NCBI GenBank assembly: GCA_012719645.1
Contig: JAAXZX010000043.1
Coordinates: forward strand, 1 to 64,000
Direction: 5' to 3'
Length of the DNA stretch: 64,000 nt
DNA from: Clostridiaceae bacterium
Lineage (GTDB): Bacteria > Bacillota > Clostridia > DSM-8532
Positions 9,995 to 19,134 of this stretch are shown here, piece after piece. Made by a program: the position numbers and the translations under genes. Below the pieces are notes generated by a model. It was not told the DNA's origin and ran no database searches. It saw nothing but the letters and a program-made list of their open reading frames with translations. Every line of letters starts with the position of its first letter. Position 1 is the stretch's first letter.

Positions 9995-10825
9995 TCAGCC
10001 GGCCCCGATCAGAGCCATCATCAGTTTGCTTAACCATCCCATAACAATGGAATCCGAGAAGGGATCGGGGAGCTTTACTATACCCAGTGACCCGATGAAA
10101 GGAATCACAATGGCAAAGACCAGGCAGGTAACGATTATTCCTGCGCCAAGCCCAAGCGCCATGCCGCCGGTCCTGTTGGCGGTGCCCAAAACGGTGCTGC
10201 TATTCATGACTGATGTAAGGATCTTTCCAATCAGTACAACCAGCAGCTTAACCACTATGAAAATGACGATTATTGCCAAAACCTTTACAATGGTAAAGGT
10301 AAGCATATCATTCATGGTAACAATGGTATCCTGGTATTCAGGCCCGGCATTGGCCGCCGAATTGGTAATAGCCATGAGCTGATTCATAAACGGGCTGTCG
10401 GATATGGCCTGATTGAGCTGTGGGTTTTTCTCAATGAAATCCAGGTAGGATTTTGCCTGGTCGGTACTGATGGCAGGCAGTTGGGAAATAGCAGGAATAA
10501 TCTTTTCAATTCTATTTCCGATTGCTTCCCCGATGCCCGTCTTTTCCATGGCAATGAGCGCAAGCCTGGAAGAAAAAACATAAGCAAGGATCATACCAAG
10601 CAAATAACCTGCCAGGCTGAACACTGTGTTGATGAGACCGCGGATATAGCCCTTCAGACCGAATAAAGCGATAATGATTACAATGGCATAGTCAACCCAG
10701 TTGAAATCAAGGCCAAAAATCAGGTCGGCAACGATAAACAGGCCTACTGCCAGGAAAAGGATAACTGCAGGGAGCCTGCTTGCCGCCTGGGCTGCCGGTC
10801 TTGGTCTTCTATATCCATATCCCAT
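9995..10825 (-). CDS. CvpA family protein
   Basis: NWVDYAIVIIIALFGLKGYIRGLINTVFSLAGYLLGMILA is a typical CvpA N-terminus. Confidence 0.85.
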   Translation of the reverse strand: MGYGYRRPRPAAQAASRLPAVILFLAVGLFIVADLIFGLDFNWVDYAIVIIIALFGLKGYIRGLINTVFSLAGYLLGMILAYVFSSRLALIAMEKTGIGEAIGNRIEKIIPAISQLPAISTDQAKSYLDFIEKNPQLNQAISDSPFMNQLMAITNSAANAGPEYQDTIVTMNDMLTFTIVKVLAIIVIFIVVKLLVVLIGKILTSVMNSSTVLGTANRTGGMALGLGAGIIVTCLVFAIVIPFIGSLGIVKLPDPFSDSIVMGWLSKLMMALIGAG

Positions 10826-10878
10826 GTCAACACCTCCTGGTACTGATCAGCCTGGTATAATCCATAGCCGGGCAGCAG

Positions 10879-10971
10879 TTATCTTATGAATGTGGTAATG
10901 TTAATGCTTATCAATAGCAGTATCGACATAATCAAAACGCCTATCAGCACCGATTTTCTATTAAAAACCAT
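10879..10971 (-). CDS. Putative 30-aa single-TM membrane peptide
   Basis: Translation MVFNRKSVLIGVLIMSILLLISINITTFIR; preceded by AGGAGGAG RBS about 8 nt from ATG and a TTTACA-N17-TATAAT promoter; not in the supplied ORF track (too short). Confidence 0.5.
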   Translation of the reverse strand: MVFNRKSVLIGVLIMSILLLISINITTFIR

Positions 10972-11014
10972 TTCTTGTCTCCTCCTATTATTTGGCATCT
11001 TGATTTCCCGACCC

Positions 11015-11043
11015 ATTATATCATTTTGCATTTATTTTGTAAA
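11015..11043 (-). promoter_or_regulatory. Sigma-A-type promoter upstream of the 30-aa ORF and cvpA-like gene
   Basis: Minus-strand TTTACA-N17-TATAAT. Confidence 0.7.
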
Positions 11044-11096
11044 ATAAATTTAAAACTTGTGAAATATAAAGTCTGCTAAAATAGTTCTATTGTCTT

Positions 11097-12860
11097 ATGG
11101 AGGTTGCAAAAATGCCTTTTGACGGTATATTAGCTCATTATATGGCGGAAGAACTGAACAGAAAGCTGTCCGGCGGCAGGATTGGCAGGATCCATCAGAT
11201 TGCACGGGACACCATCATACTCCATGTCCGGGCAGGCGGGGAGAATTACAGGCTGCTGATATCCAGCAACGCTTCATCACCCCGTATCCACCTGACCGGG
11301 AATCAGTATGAGAACCCGGATAATCCCCCTGTTTTCTGCATGGTCCTGAGGAAGCACCTGTCAGGCGCAAGGATCCTGGACTTCAAGGCAGCCGGTTTCG
11401 AGCGTGTGATCTTCATGGAAGCCGAGGCCATGGATGAGCTGGGAGACAGGTCCGTAAAAAAGCTGGCCGTCGAGATCATGGGAAAACACAGCAATATTAT
11501 ACTGCTGAACAGGGATAACAGGATCATCGATGCCATACGGCATGTGGACAGCCAGGTAAACCGGGTCAGGGAAATACTTCCTACAAGGACCTATATTGCA
11601 CCTCCTTCTCAGAACAAGCTTGATCCCTTAAGCGAAGACACATATGCGTCCATTTCGGGCAGCCTTAAGGAATCAAGCCGCAGGATTGAAAACTATCTCC
11701 TGGATAAACTCCAGGGGTTCAGCCCTGTTTTATGCAGGGAATTATGCAGCCGCGCGTCAGTGGACGAAATGAAAACCGCTTCTGACCTTACATCAGACGA
11801 AGCGTCACGTCTTGTGGATGCCTTGCGCGGCATGATGCGCACCCTGCTGGACCGTGGCCCGACACCTGTTTTAATCCAGGACCATTCATCGGGCAAGGCC
11901 GTTGATTTCCATGTTACGGACCTGGTGCAGTACCCTTCGAAAAAGTACTGTGAAACCATCAGCCAGGCCATTGACGAATACTATAATTCGCGGATGGAAA
12001 AGGAAGCCCATTCCCAGAAAGCCCTTGAACTGATGAAGACCGTCGGAAAGTTTATTGATAAGTGTGAGAAGCGGCTTACGGCCAACGTCCAGGTCTATGA
12101 GGAGAACAGGGACTACGAGCGGTTCCGCCTGTTCGGCGAACTCATCACCTCCTCGATCTACAGCCTGAAAAAAGGCATGACCAGCGCCCGCATCCGCAAT
12201 TATTATTCTGAAGGCGAAGAATACGCGGAGATCCCGCTGGACCCGCAAAAAAGCCCCCAGGAAAACGCCCAATACTATTTCAAGCGCTACGGGAAAGCCC
12301 GGACAGCATTCAACTATGCCACAGGCCAGATCGATATCCTTAAGAAAGAACTGGCATGGCTGGAGAGCGTCATGCTTGCCATCGAGAGCGCCGATGACAG
12401 CAGCCAGCTTCATGATATCCGCCTGGAGCTGTATGAACAGGGATACCTGAAAAACTATCCCAAAAAGAGCCGCAGGGACATCCAGTCCGAGTCTTCCCCC
12501 ATCAGGGTGGTTTCCTCCGATGGGTTCGAGATCTTTATAGGCCGGAACAACAAGCAGAATGACAGGTTAACCCTGAAAAAGGCAAGGCATGAGGATATCT
12601 GGCTGCATGTGAAGAATTACCCCGGCTCGCATGTAATCATAAAAACCGAAGGACACCAGGTCCCAGGGAGCACCCTGGAAGAAGCGGCCGGATACGCGGC
12701 CTGGTTCAGCAAGGCACGCACGGCTCCCAAGGTGGAAGTGGACTACACCAATATCCGAAATGTAAAAAAACCATCCGGGGCAAAACCCGGAATGGTTGTC
12801 TATGAGAATTACAGCACTATTATAGCAACCCCGAAGGCCCCCGGAACGGGCGAAGGCTGA
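11097..12860 (+). CDS. rqcH: Rqc2/RqcH homologue (NFACT family ribosome quality control factor)
   Basis: MPFDGILAHYMAEELNRKLSGGRIGRIHQ N-terminus; NFACT-R DIWLHVKNYPGSHVII; start likely the internal ATG at MPFDG. Confidence 0.93.
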   Translation: MEVAKMPFDGILAHYMAEELNRKLSGGRIGRIHQIARDTIILHVRAGGENYRLLISSNASSPRIHLTGNQYENPDNPPVFCMVLRKHLSGARILDFKAAGFERVIFMEAEAMDELGDRSVKKLAVEIMGKHSNIILLNRDNRIIDAIRHVDSQVNRVREILPTRTYIAPPSQNKLDPLSEDTYASISGSLKESSRRIENYLLDKLQGFSPVLCRELCSRASVDEMKTASDLTSDEASRLVDALRGMMRTLLDRGPTPVLIQDHSSGKAVDFHVTDLVQYPSKKYCETISQAIDEYYNSRMEKEAHSQKALELMKTVGKFIDKCEKRLTANVQVYEENRDYERFRLFGELITSSIYSLKKGMTSARIRNYYSEGEEYAEIPLDPQKSPQENAQYYFKRYGKARTAFNYATGQIDILKKELAWLESVMLAIESADDSSQLHDIRLELYEQGYLKNYPKKSRRDIQSESSPIRVVSSDGFEIFIGRNNKQNDRLTLKKARHEDIWLHVKNYPGSHVIIKTEGHQVPGSTLEEAAGYAAWFSKARTAPKVEVDYTNIRNVKKPSGAKPGMVVYENYSTIIATPKAPGTGEG

Positions 12861-12902
12861 AACAACGGCAGACGGCGTTAGGCAGTATCGTCCCTCGCTT
12901 TC

Positions 12903-14201
12903 TTATTCGAAAAGCCTTTTGCAAACCTTCTCGAGATGGTAATCTACCTTCTCCCGGTCTATGGTTTTGAATTCACCATCCTGGTACAGGATACGGCCAT
13001 CCACCATGGTCATGCATACATCTGAACCCTGGGCTGAGTATACCAGGGCGGAGCACAGGTTATGCATCGGCTTCAAATGGGGTTTTTCCAGGTCTACCAT
13101 GATCAGATCGGCCTTATTCCCTTCACGGATCGACCCCACACAAGACATTCCAAGCGCCTTTGCCCCGTTGACGGTTGCCATCCTCAGCGTTTCGGCAGCC
13201 GTGATGAGCTTTGGATCCCGTTTGCTGCCTTTATGGATTATGGAGGCCAGGTACATATCTTCCCACATGTTAAGGTTGTTGTTGCTGGAGGCGCCATCTG
13301 TCCCGATGCAGACGTTGAGCCCGGCCGAGATCGCCTCCGGAATCGGCGCGATACCGCTGGCCAGTTTCAGGTTGCTGGCGGGGCAATGGATGACCGAAAC
13401 GCCCTTTTCCTTCATAAGGGCCATGTCTTCCACGGTTATGCAGACACAGTGGGCCGCAATGGTCTTATGATCGAAAAGGCCAAGGTCGTACAGGTGGGCC
13501 GCGGGGGTCTTGCCGTATGTTCCCAGGCTATCCTCATGCTCCCGCACGGTTTCATCAAGGTGGACATGGATGGGCACTCCCAGCTTTCCGGCTTTTTCGG
13601 CGATAGCCTGTATATACGATGGGGAACATGTATATATGGCATGGGGCGCCATGGCGGCTGTTATCCTGCCATCGGCAGCGCCGTTCCACTTCCTTACGAA
13701 TTCCTCGCTCTCCTTCATGGCCTGGTTGCCGGAAAAGTCAGACCCCGGCTCATTGCAGGTCTGTCCCCTGGAAAGCTGGGCCCTTATGCCGGAGGACTCG
13801 ACAGCCGAGGCGATGCTGTCCATGAAATAATACATGTCGGCAAAGCAGGTTGTTCCGGTAGACAGCATCTCCATGATCCCCAGGAGCGTGCCCCAGTACA
13901 CATCATCCTCATTCAATCTGTCCTCCACGGGGAAGATGTGGTCAAAGAGCCATGTCTGGAGATCCATATCATCGGCATAATTGCGCAGAAGCGTCATCGG
14001 AACATGGCAGTGGCAGTTGATGAGGCCGGGCATCACGAGCTTCCCGCTTCCGTCAATAATGTTCGCATTGTCCGCGGTTTCGCCGGCCTTAGGGCCGATC
14101 TTCGCAATGATACCGTTTTCTATAACGACATCGGTACGCTCCAGTATTTCATTGCGGTCATTCATGGTCAGTACCGTTGTGTCCCGGATGATATGATTCA
14201 T
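12903..14201 (-). CDS. mtaD: Amidohydrolase, 5-methylthioadenosine/S-adenosylhomocysteine deaminase family
   Basis: MPGLINCHCHVPMTLLRNYADDMDLQTWL; HVHLDET; GTDGASSNNNLNMWEDM. Confidence 0.88.
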   Translation of the reverse strand: MNHIIRDTTVLTMNDRNEILERTDVVIENGIIAKIGPKAGETADNANIIDGSGKLVMPGLINCHCHVPMTLLRNYADDMDLQTWLFDHIFPVEDRLNEDDVYWGTLLGIMEMLSTGTTCFADMYYFMDSIASAVESSGIRAQLSRGQTCNEPGSDFSGNQAMKESEEFVRKWNGAADGRITAAMAPHAIYTCSPSYIQAIAEKAGKLGVPIHVHLDETVREHEDSLGTYGKTPAAHLYDLGLFDHKTIAAHCVCITVEDMALMKEKGVSVIHCPASNLKLASGIAPIPEAISAGLNVCIGTDGASSNNNLNMWEDMYLASIIHKGSKRDPKLITAAETLRMATVNGAKALGMSCVGSIREGNKADLIMVDLEKPHLKPMHNLCSALVYSAQGSDVCMTMVDGRILYQDGEFKTIDREKVDYHLEKVCKRLFE

Positions 14202-14244
14202 GTCTATGCCTCCAAGAGTATAATAGATCCAAACCTGTCACCCT

Positions 14245-15549
14245 TTACGAAGCCGGAGCGGGTGTTGGGGAAGGTGTCGGTTCGGGTGTCGGTTCGGGCG
14301 TGGGTGTGGGATTTGTCATTGTCTCCTGGGCTGCAGCGGTTATGGTAACCGTTACGCTTGGCCTTTCCTTGAGGGAGATTCCTGCCGGCAGGGTGACCGT
14401 AACCTGCACATGGTGGTCGCCTTCTCCCATATTTCTGACACTGATACTGCATTTGATGTCGCTGGCCTTAAGGTCCTGGAGCAGCTCAGGACGCGCCTCT
14501 ACAGGAATATTGACAGCGCTCTGGGCGATTGAATACTGTAAAGCCCCTGAGGTATCACTGTCATAGATGGAGATCATGCTCGTAGGGAAGCTGATTGTGC
14601 GTGCAGCCAGCGGCTCTATGCTGACAAGCGCCGTGACAGGAAGGTTCTTTTCCGCCAGGGTTGCTCCCTGGGGTACAATCAGGTTCAGTTCGGTCTTGAA
14701 GCTTTCATCCCTGCCTTCGATGTTAATGGCTTCAGCCTCTATCCTTGAAAGTGAATCCAGGAGATCCCTTGTGCCTGTGACCAGGATACTGGATGTGTCC
14801 GCTATTATCTCCTTAAAATAATACCCTGTTTTTGGGCTGCCTCTTACCGAAGTAACAAGCGGAAGCTTGCGGGCAAGATCAAAGTTTACAATGGCAGGGT
14901 ATTTGCCGGAAAACTGGGGCATGGGTTTTCCCTCGGTGTCATAGACGGTAGCCCGGACCACCAGTTCTTTTGTTACGCTCAGGTCATTAAGGCTGACCAT
15001 CGCTACCACTTTGCTTACTTTTGAGAGTATGCTCTCCTTTTCTTCTATCAAAATGATTCCGGGATCAACCCTCTGGTTGAGTATCTGGTAACCTTCAGGC
15101 AGGGTTCCGGTGAATTCAATCTCAACCGGAAACTGCTTACCGACTATTTTTTCAAAATTAAGCCTGACCGCTGCAGGGATGGTCCCTAATATAATGACTT
15201 CCTTATCCCCGGTATACTCTGGAGCTCCGATTTCAACCATCCTGCTGCCCGACCCGTCCACCTGGGAAAGATCGAGAAATACGCTGAAATCGGCGCTTGA
15301 AACACTCTCCAGCCTCTTCTTCCGGCCTCTTATCCGGACATCAACAGTAGCCGGGATATCTGTTCCGACAATCTGGAGGTCCTTGGCCTCAAGGACTTCC
15401 ACATTGCTGGACAGGGGAACAGTGATAACTCTTTCCGTGAACGGATTATCCTGATCCAGCACGACAAACCAGATCAGCAGCGCTATGAATACCGAGAGGA
15501 TCTTCACAATAGAGTCGCTCTCGAACAATTTATCTATCAGTTTGTTCAC
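14245..15549 (-). CDS. cdaR: YbbR-like protein CdaR (regulator of CdaA)
   Basis: N-terminal TM, repeated YbbR domains, overlaps the end of cdaA; Pro/Thr-rich C-terminal tail. Confidence 0.9.
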   Translation of the reverse strand: MNKLIDKLFESDSIVKILSVFIALLIWFVVLDQDNPFTERVITVPLSSNVEVLEAKDLQIVGTDIPATVDVRIRGRKKRLESVSSADFSVFLDLSQVDGSGSRMVEIGAPEYTGDKEVIILGTIPAAVRLNFEKIVGKQFPVEIEFTGTLPEGYQILNQRVDPGIILIEEKESILSKVSKVVAMVSLNDLSVTKELVVRATVYDTEGKPMPQFSGKYPAIVNFDLARKLPLVTSVRGSPKTGYYFKEIIADTSSILVTGTRDLLDSLSRIEAEAINIEGRDESFKTELNLIVPQGATLAEKNLPVTALVSIEPLAARTISFPTSMISIYDSDTSGALQYSIAQSAVNIPVEARPELLQDLKASDIKCSISVRNMGEGDHHVQVTVTLPAGISLKERPSVTVTITAAAQETMTNPTPTPEPTPEPTPSPTPAPAS

Positions 15550-16414
15550 TGTTCTTCACCTTCCTGAAAGTAAAGCGCCTTTTATCGTTCTGGTTTTCAA
15601 GAAGGAATCTGGATAAGGCCTTTCTCAGTATATCTGGAGTCAGATTCCTCGTGAGACCCCCGTTATGGGCATAGGATATTTTGCCAGATTCTTCGGAAAC
15701 GACAATGGCTATGGCGTCAGAAACCTCTGTAATGCCCAGGGCTGCCCGGTGCCGGGTGCCAAGGTCCCTTGAAAGGCCGGCATTCTGGGTAAGGGGCAGA
15801 TAACAGGCAGCAGCCGTGATGATATTGTTCCTGATGATGACGGCTCCGTCATGGAGTGGGGTCTTGGGAGTAAATATGTTTACCAGGAGTTCTGCAGACA
15901 AGGCCGCATCCATTCTTGTGCCCGTATTGACGATGTCTCCGATCTTGGTATCCCTCTCAATTACAATAAGGGCCCCGATATAGTTTTCCGCGCAACTCGC
16001 ACAGGCTTTGACTATGGCCTCGATGGCAGCTATGGTCTTAAGACGCTCCTCATCATCCTTTTTAACCAGTATATCCTGCAAGCCACTGCTCCCAAGCTTT
16101 TCAAGGGCCCGTCTGAGTTCGGGCTGAAAGAGCACGATCATACCGAAGCCGAACAGCTGGATTGCGCCTTGAAGCAGGAAGGCAACAGTTTTTAGTCCGA
16201 GTATTTCAGAAACTCTCGAAAGTATCAGTATGAACAGGATTCCTTTTACAAGCTGTATGGCTCGGGTCTCCCGAACCATTTGAATAACCTTGTAGACAAT
16301 ATAGGACACCAGAGAAATCTCGACAAGGACTCGGATGATATCAAGCGGGCCGCTTAAATCAAGAAAATTCATAATATATGAGATTATTTCTCTAAAAAGG
16401 CCTTGTCCCGACAC
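15530..16414 (-). CDS. cdaA: Diadenylate cyclase CdaA
   Basis: Three TM segments then DAC domain with DGAVII and GTRHRAALGITE. Confidence 0.95.
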   Translation of the reverse strand: MSGQGLFREIISYIMNFLDLSGPLDIIRVLVEISLVSYIVYKVIQMVRETRAIQLVKGILFILILSRVSEILGLKTVAFLLQGAIQLFGFGMIVLFQPELRRALEKLGSSGLQDILVKKDDEERLKTIAAIEAIVKACASCAENYIGALIVIERDTKIGDIVNTGTRMDAALSAELLVNIFTPKTPLHDGAVIIRNNIITAAACYLPLTQNAGLSRDLGTRHRAALGITEVSDAIAIVVSEESGKISYAHNGGLTRNLTPDILRKALSRFLLENQNDKRRFTFRKVKNSEQTDR

Positions 16415-16807
16415 TCCTATGCTCCTCCGTCAAAGAGTCCTTTTTGGTGAATGAGCAGGTGTTAACGCATGAATGCCGCATAAAAAAATACCGCCTGTTT
16501 CATTTTCCCCGATAAAATTCCAAAATGAAAAACCAGAAGCAACTCATTAAAATTATACCCTCTTCATGCCTGCTTTTGTATATTTTACAGCCTCTTGTAA
16601 CAAAAATGCAATATGAAAAAGTGTCAAAAAAAGCGGTTGCAGCGCGGGATTGCTTCGGCGCGTTGCTATTAGAAGTGAGAAGTGGGATGTTGGACGTGTG
16701 AGTTTAAAGCAATGCTTCGCAGCCATTCTTTTTACTCCCACCCCCCACTTCTTGCCTATTACTTCCTGTACATTGCAAGCCCGGTGAAGCTGGGCGCGGC
16801 AATCCAT

Positions 16808-17566
16808 TCAACCGAACTTACCTGCTATATACAACTCGGTTCTCTCATCCCCCGGCCTGCTGAAGATCTTCCTGGTTGTGTCATACTCAACCAGTTCGCC
16901 CAGCAGGAAGAAGGCTGTCCTGTCCGAGATGCGGCCTGCCTGCTGCATGTTATGGGTTACAATAACTATGGTATATTCCTTTTTCAATTGGACGCAGAGT
17001 TCCTCGATCTTCATTGTGGATATGGGATCAAGGGCCGAAGTGGGTTCATCCATCAGGAGCACTTCCGGCCGGGTTGCCAATGCCCGTGCTATGCAGAGCC
17101 GTTGCTGCTGCCCTCCTGATATACCCAGCGCGCTCCTGTACAGCCTGTCGCGGACCTCATCCCAAAGAGCGGCTGACCTCAGGCTTTCCTCAACGATTTC
17201 ATCCAGCAGGGACTTCTTTTTTGTTCCATGAATCCTGGGACCAAAGGCTACATTATCGTAGATGGACATGGGAAACGGGTTAGGCTTTTGGAAAACCATC
17301 CCCACGCGTTTTCTAAGGGCAGTTACATCAATATCTCCAAGGATTTCACAGCCGTCAAGCCTTATGCTACCGGTAACCCGTACATTCCCGACCAGGTCGT
17401 TCATCCTGTTAAGGGTCTTCAGGAAGGTGGACTTACCGCAGCCCGAGGGTCCGATCAGGGCAGTTATTTCGCACCGGCATATATCCATGCTGATATTCTT
17501 CAGGGCGTGAAAAGAGCCGTAGTACAGATTCAGGTCACGCACCGATATTTTTGTTTCCGGTTTCAT
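16808..17566 (-). CDS. pstB: Phosphate ABC transporter ATP-binding protein
   Basis: [50 protein letters not shown]; typical PstB spacing and length. Confidence 0.95.
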   Translation of the reverse strand: MKPETKISVRDLNLYYGSFHALKNISMDICRCEITALIGPSGCGKSTFLKTLNRMNDLVGNVRVTGSIRLDGCEILGDIDVTALRKRVGMVFQKPNPFPMSIYDNVAFGPRIHGTKKKSLLDEIVEESLRSAALWDEVRDRLYRSALGISGGQQQRLCIARALATRPEVLLMDEPTSALDPISTMKIEELCVQLKKEYTIVIVTHNMQQAGRISDRTAFFLLGELVEYDTTRKIFSRPGDERTELYIAGKFG

Positions 17567-17616
17567 GCGAAACCCCCGAATGCTGATACTGTCTGCAAGA
17601 ATTACTGTCCCAGGTG

Positions 17617-18765
17617 CTACAGGTTGCTGAAGAGCATCTCAAGTGAAAGGCGAGGTGACATTTTTCCGGTCTTCCAGGCGTAATCGCATTCCGAGCATTT
17701 TTTCAGAAAACCGGCCAGAAAAGCGCTGTCCGATCTTTCTGCCTGCTCTGTCAGCTTTCTTAAGACATATGGGTGTTTTCCGGGAAGATACCGGCTGATC
17801 CTCGAAGATGGAATGTGCCGGTCCATCATTAATCTGAGTTTCAGTATTTCACCTGTCTGCTTTGATATCATGGCCAGTATCTTCTGTTCCGGCTCCTTCA
17901 AAGACAGCATGTCATCAAGATAAGACATTGCCTTTGCCCTGTCCCTTGCCGCCACCGCATCCATAAGGTCGAATATCATACTCTTGATGGTTACCGTGGC
18001 TACGGCCCTGACGTCATCAAGGGTTACTTTCTCCCGCTCTCCGGTATACTGGATAATTTTGAATATCTCATTCCTGAGGGAATACATATCCGGGTCGCTG
18101 ATGGCAATGAGATAATGGACCGCATCGGGATGAATGGTTTTTTTGCTTTGCCTGAAGCCCTTAACCACCCAGTTGAACAGTTCTTCCTCGCTCAGATGGT
18201 CCTGATGGATATGAAGGCCGTGTTTTTCGATGGTCTTGTAGAGTCCTGAACGCTTATCCACACTGTCTTCCATCATGACAAGGCAGGTGGTTTCAGGCAT
18301 ATTTGGGATATATTCTCTGAGCGCTTCCTGGGCTTTTGACCCTGCAGCGGGCTCATTAGGCTCGGAATATGCGCTTCCCTCGCCGAAGCCTTCCTCCGGT
18401 ACCTCCTCATCCTGCTTTGAAGCGGCTTTTTTCTTTGCGGCCAGCAGGTTTGATTTTCTTACCAGAACCACCTTTCGGTCCGAAAAGACGGGATAGGTAT
18501 CGCAGGCGTCGATAAGCTTTTCCACATCGATCCTGCCTTCGAAACGCGCCAGGTTAAGGCCGCTCTTATCATCTTTCAGGGCAGTCTTTATTATTTCATC
18601 CACATAGTAGTCCAACAGAAAGCGCTCGTTCCCTGAAAACAGGTACACGCCTTTAAGGCTTCCGGTTTTCAGTTGTGCTTTCAGAACGGACAGCTGATTC
18701 TTTGCCTCGGGCTTCCTTCTTGCTCCGTAGCTTCCGGGTGAAGGCATGTCATCACTCCATGTCAT
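17617..18765 (-). CDS. holA: DNA polymerase III subunit delta
   Basis: [20 protein letters not shown] and C-terminal delta-like region. Confidence 0.9.
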   Translation of the reverse strand: MTWSDDMPSPGSYGARRKPEAKNQLSVLKAQLKTGSLKGVYLFSGNERFLLDYYVDEIIKTALKDDKSGLNLARFEGRIDVEKLIDACDTYPVFSDRKVVLVRKSNLLAAKKKAASKQDEEVPEEGFGEGSAYSEPNEPAAGSKAQEALREYIPNMPETTCLVMMEDSVDKRSGLYKTIEKHGLHIHQDHLSEEELFNWVVKGFRQSKKTIHPDAVHYLIAISDPDMYSLRNEIFKIIQYTGEREKVTLDDVRAVATVTIKSMIFDLMDAVAARDRAKAMSYLDDMLSLKEPEQKILAMISKQTGEILKLRLMMDRHIPSSRISRYLPGKHPYVLRKLTEQAERSDSAFLAGFLKKCSECDYAWKTGKMSPRLSLEMLFSNL

Positions 18766-18841
18766 TCGGATATAGATATTATAGCATTATTGAACCAGGT
18801 GCACACCGCATGATATATTTCCCCGGCTTCATCCGGTGTGT

Positions 18842-19100
18842 TGAGAGGCTTTTATGTGTCATTGCGTGAAGCGCGACGAAACAATCTCTTACCCTCCTGT
18901 CATTGGGAGCAAAGCGCGGCAATCTCTGCCGTATCTCGTTATTAATCGCATGTTGCAGCCGTGCTGTTCAGGCTCTCCTTCAGTCCTCGTCGCAGGAAGT
19001 TGTATATGCTCATGCGGAGTCAGTCGAGGCTGAACAGCACGTCTCCTTGTAAGCCCTTGCGGGCCTTTAAATGTAATCATAGGGCTCGCAATGACATAAA
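18842..19100. repeat. Composite intergenic dispersed repeat (copy A)
   Basis: Contains GTCATTGCG..ACAATCTC and GTCATTGGGAGC..GCGGCAATCTC modules, core TGCGGAGTCAGTCGAGGCTGAACAGCACGTCTCC, terminal CTCGCAATGACA; shares the core with copies near 24.2 and 48.5 kb. Confidence 0.8.
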
Positions 19101-19134
19101 AGAAAAGCGGGGAATCTTCCCCGCCTCATCGCAT

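Noticed and set aside
13062-14348. 428-aa + strand ORF antisense to mtaD
   Set aside because: Shadow ORF of a well-supported gene; no domain and no RBS support.
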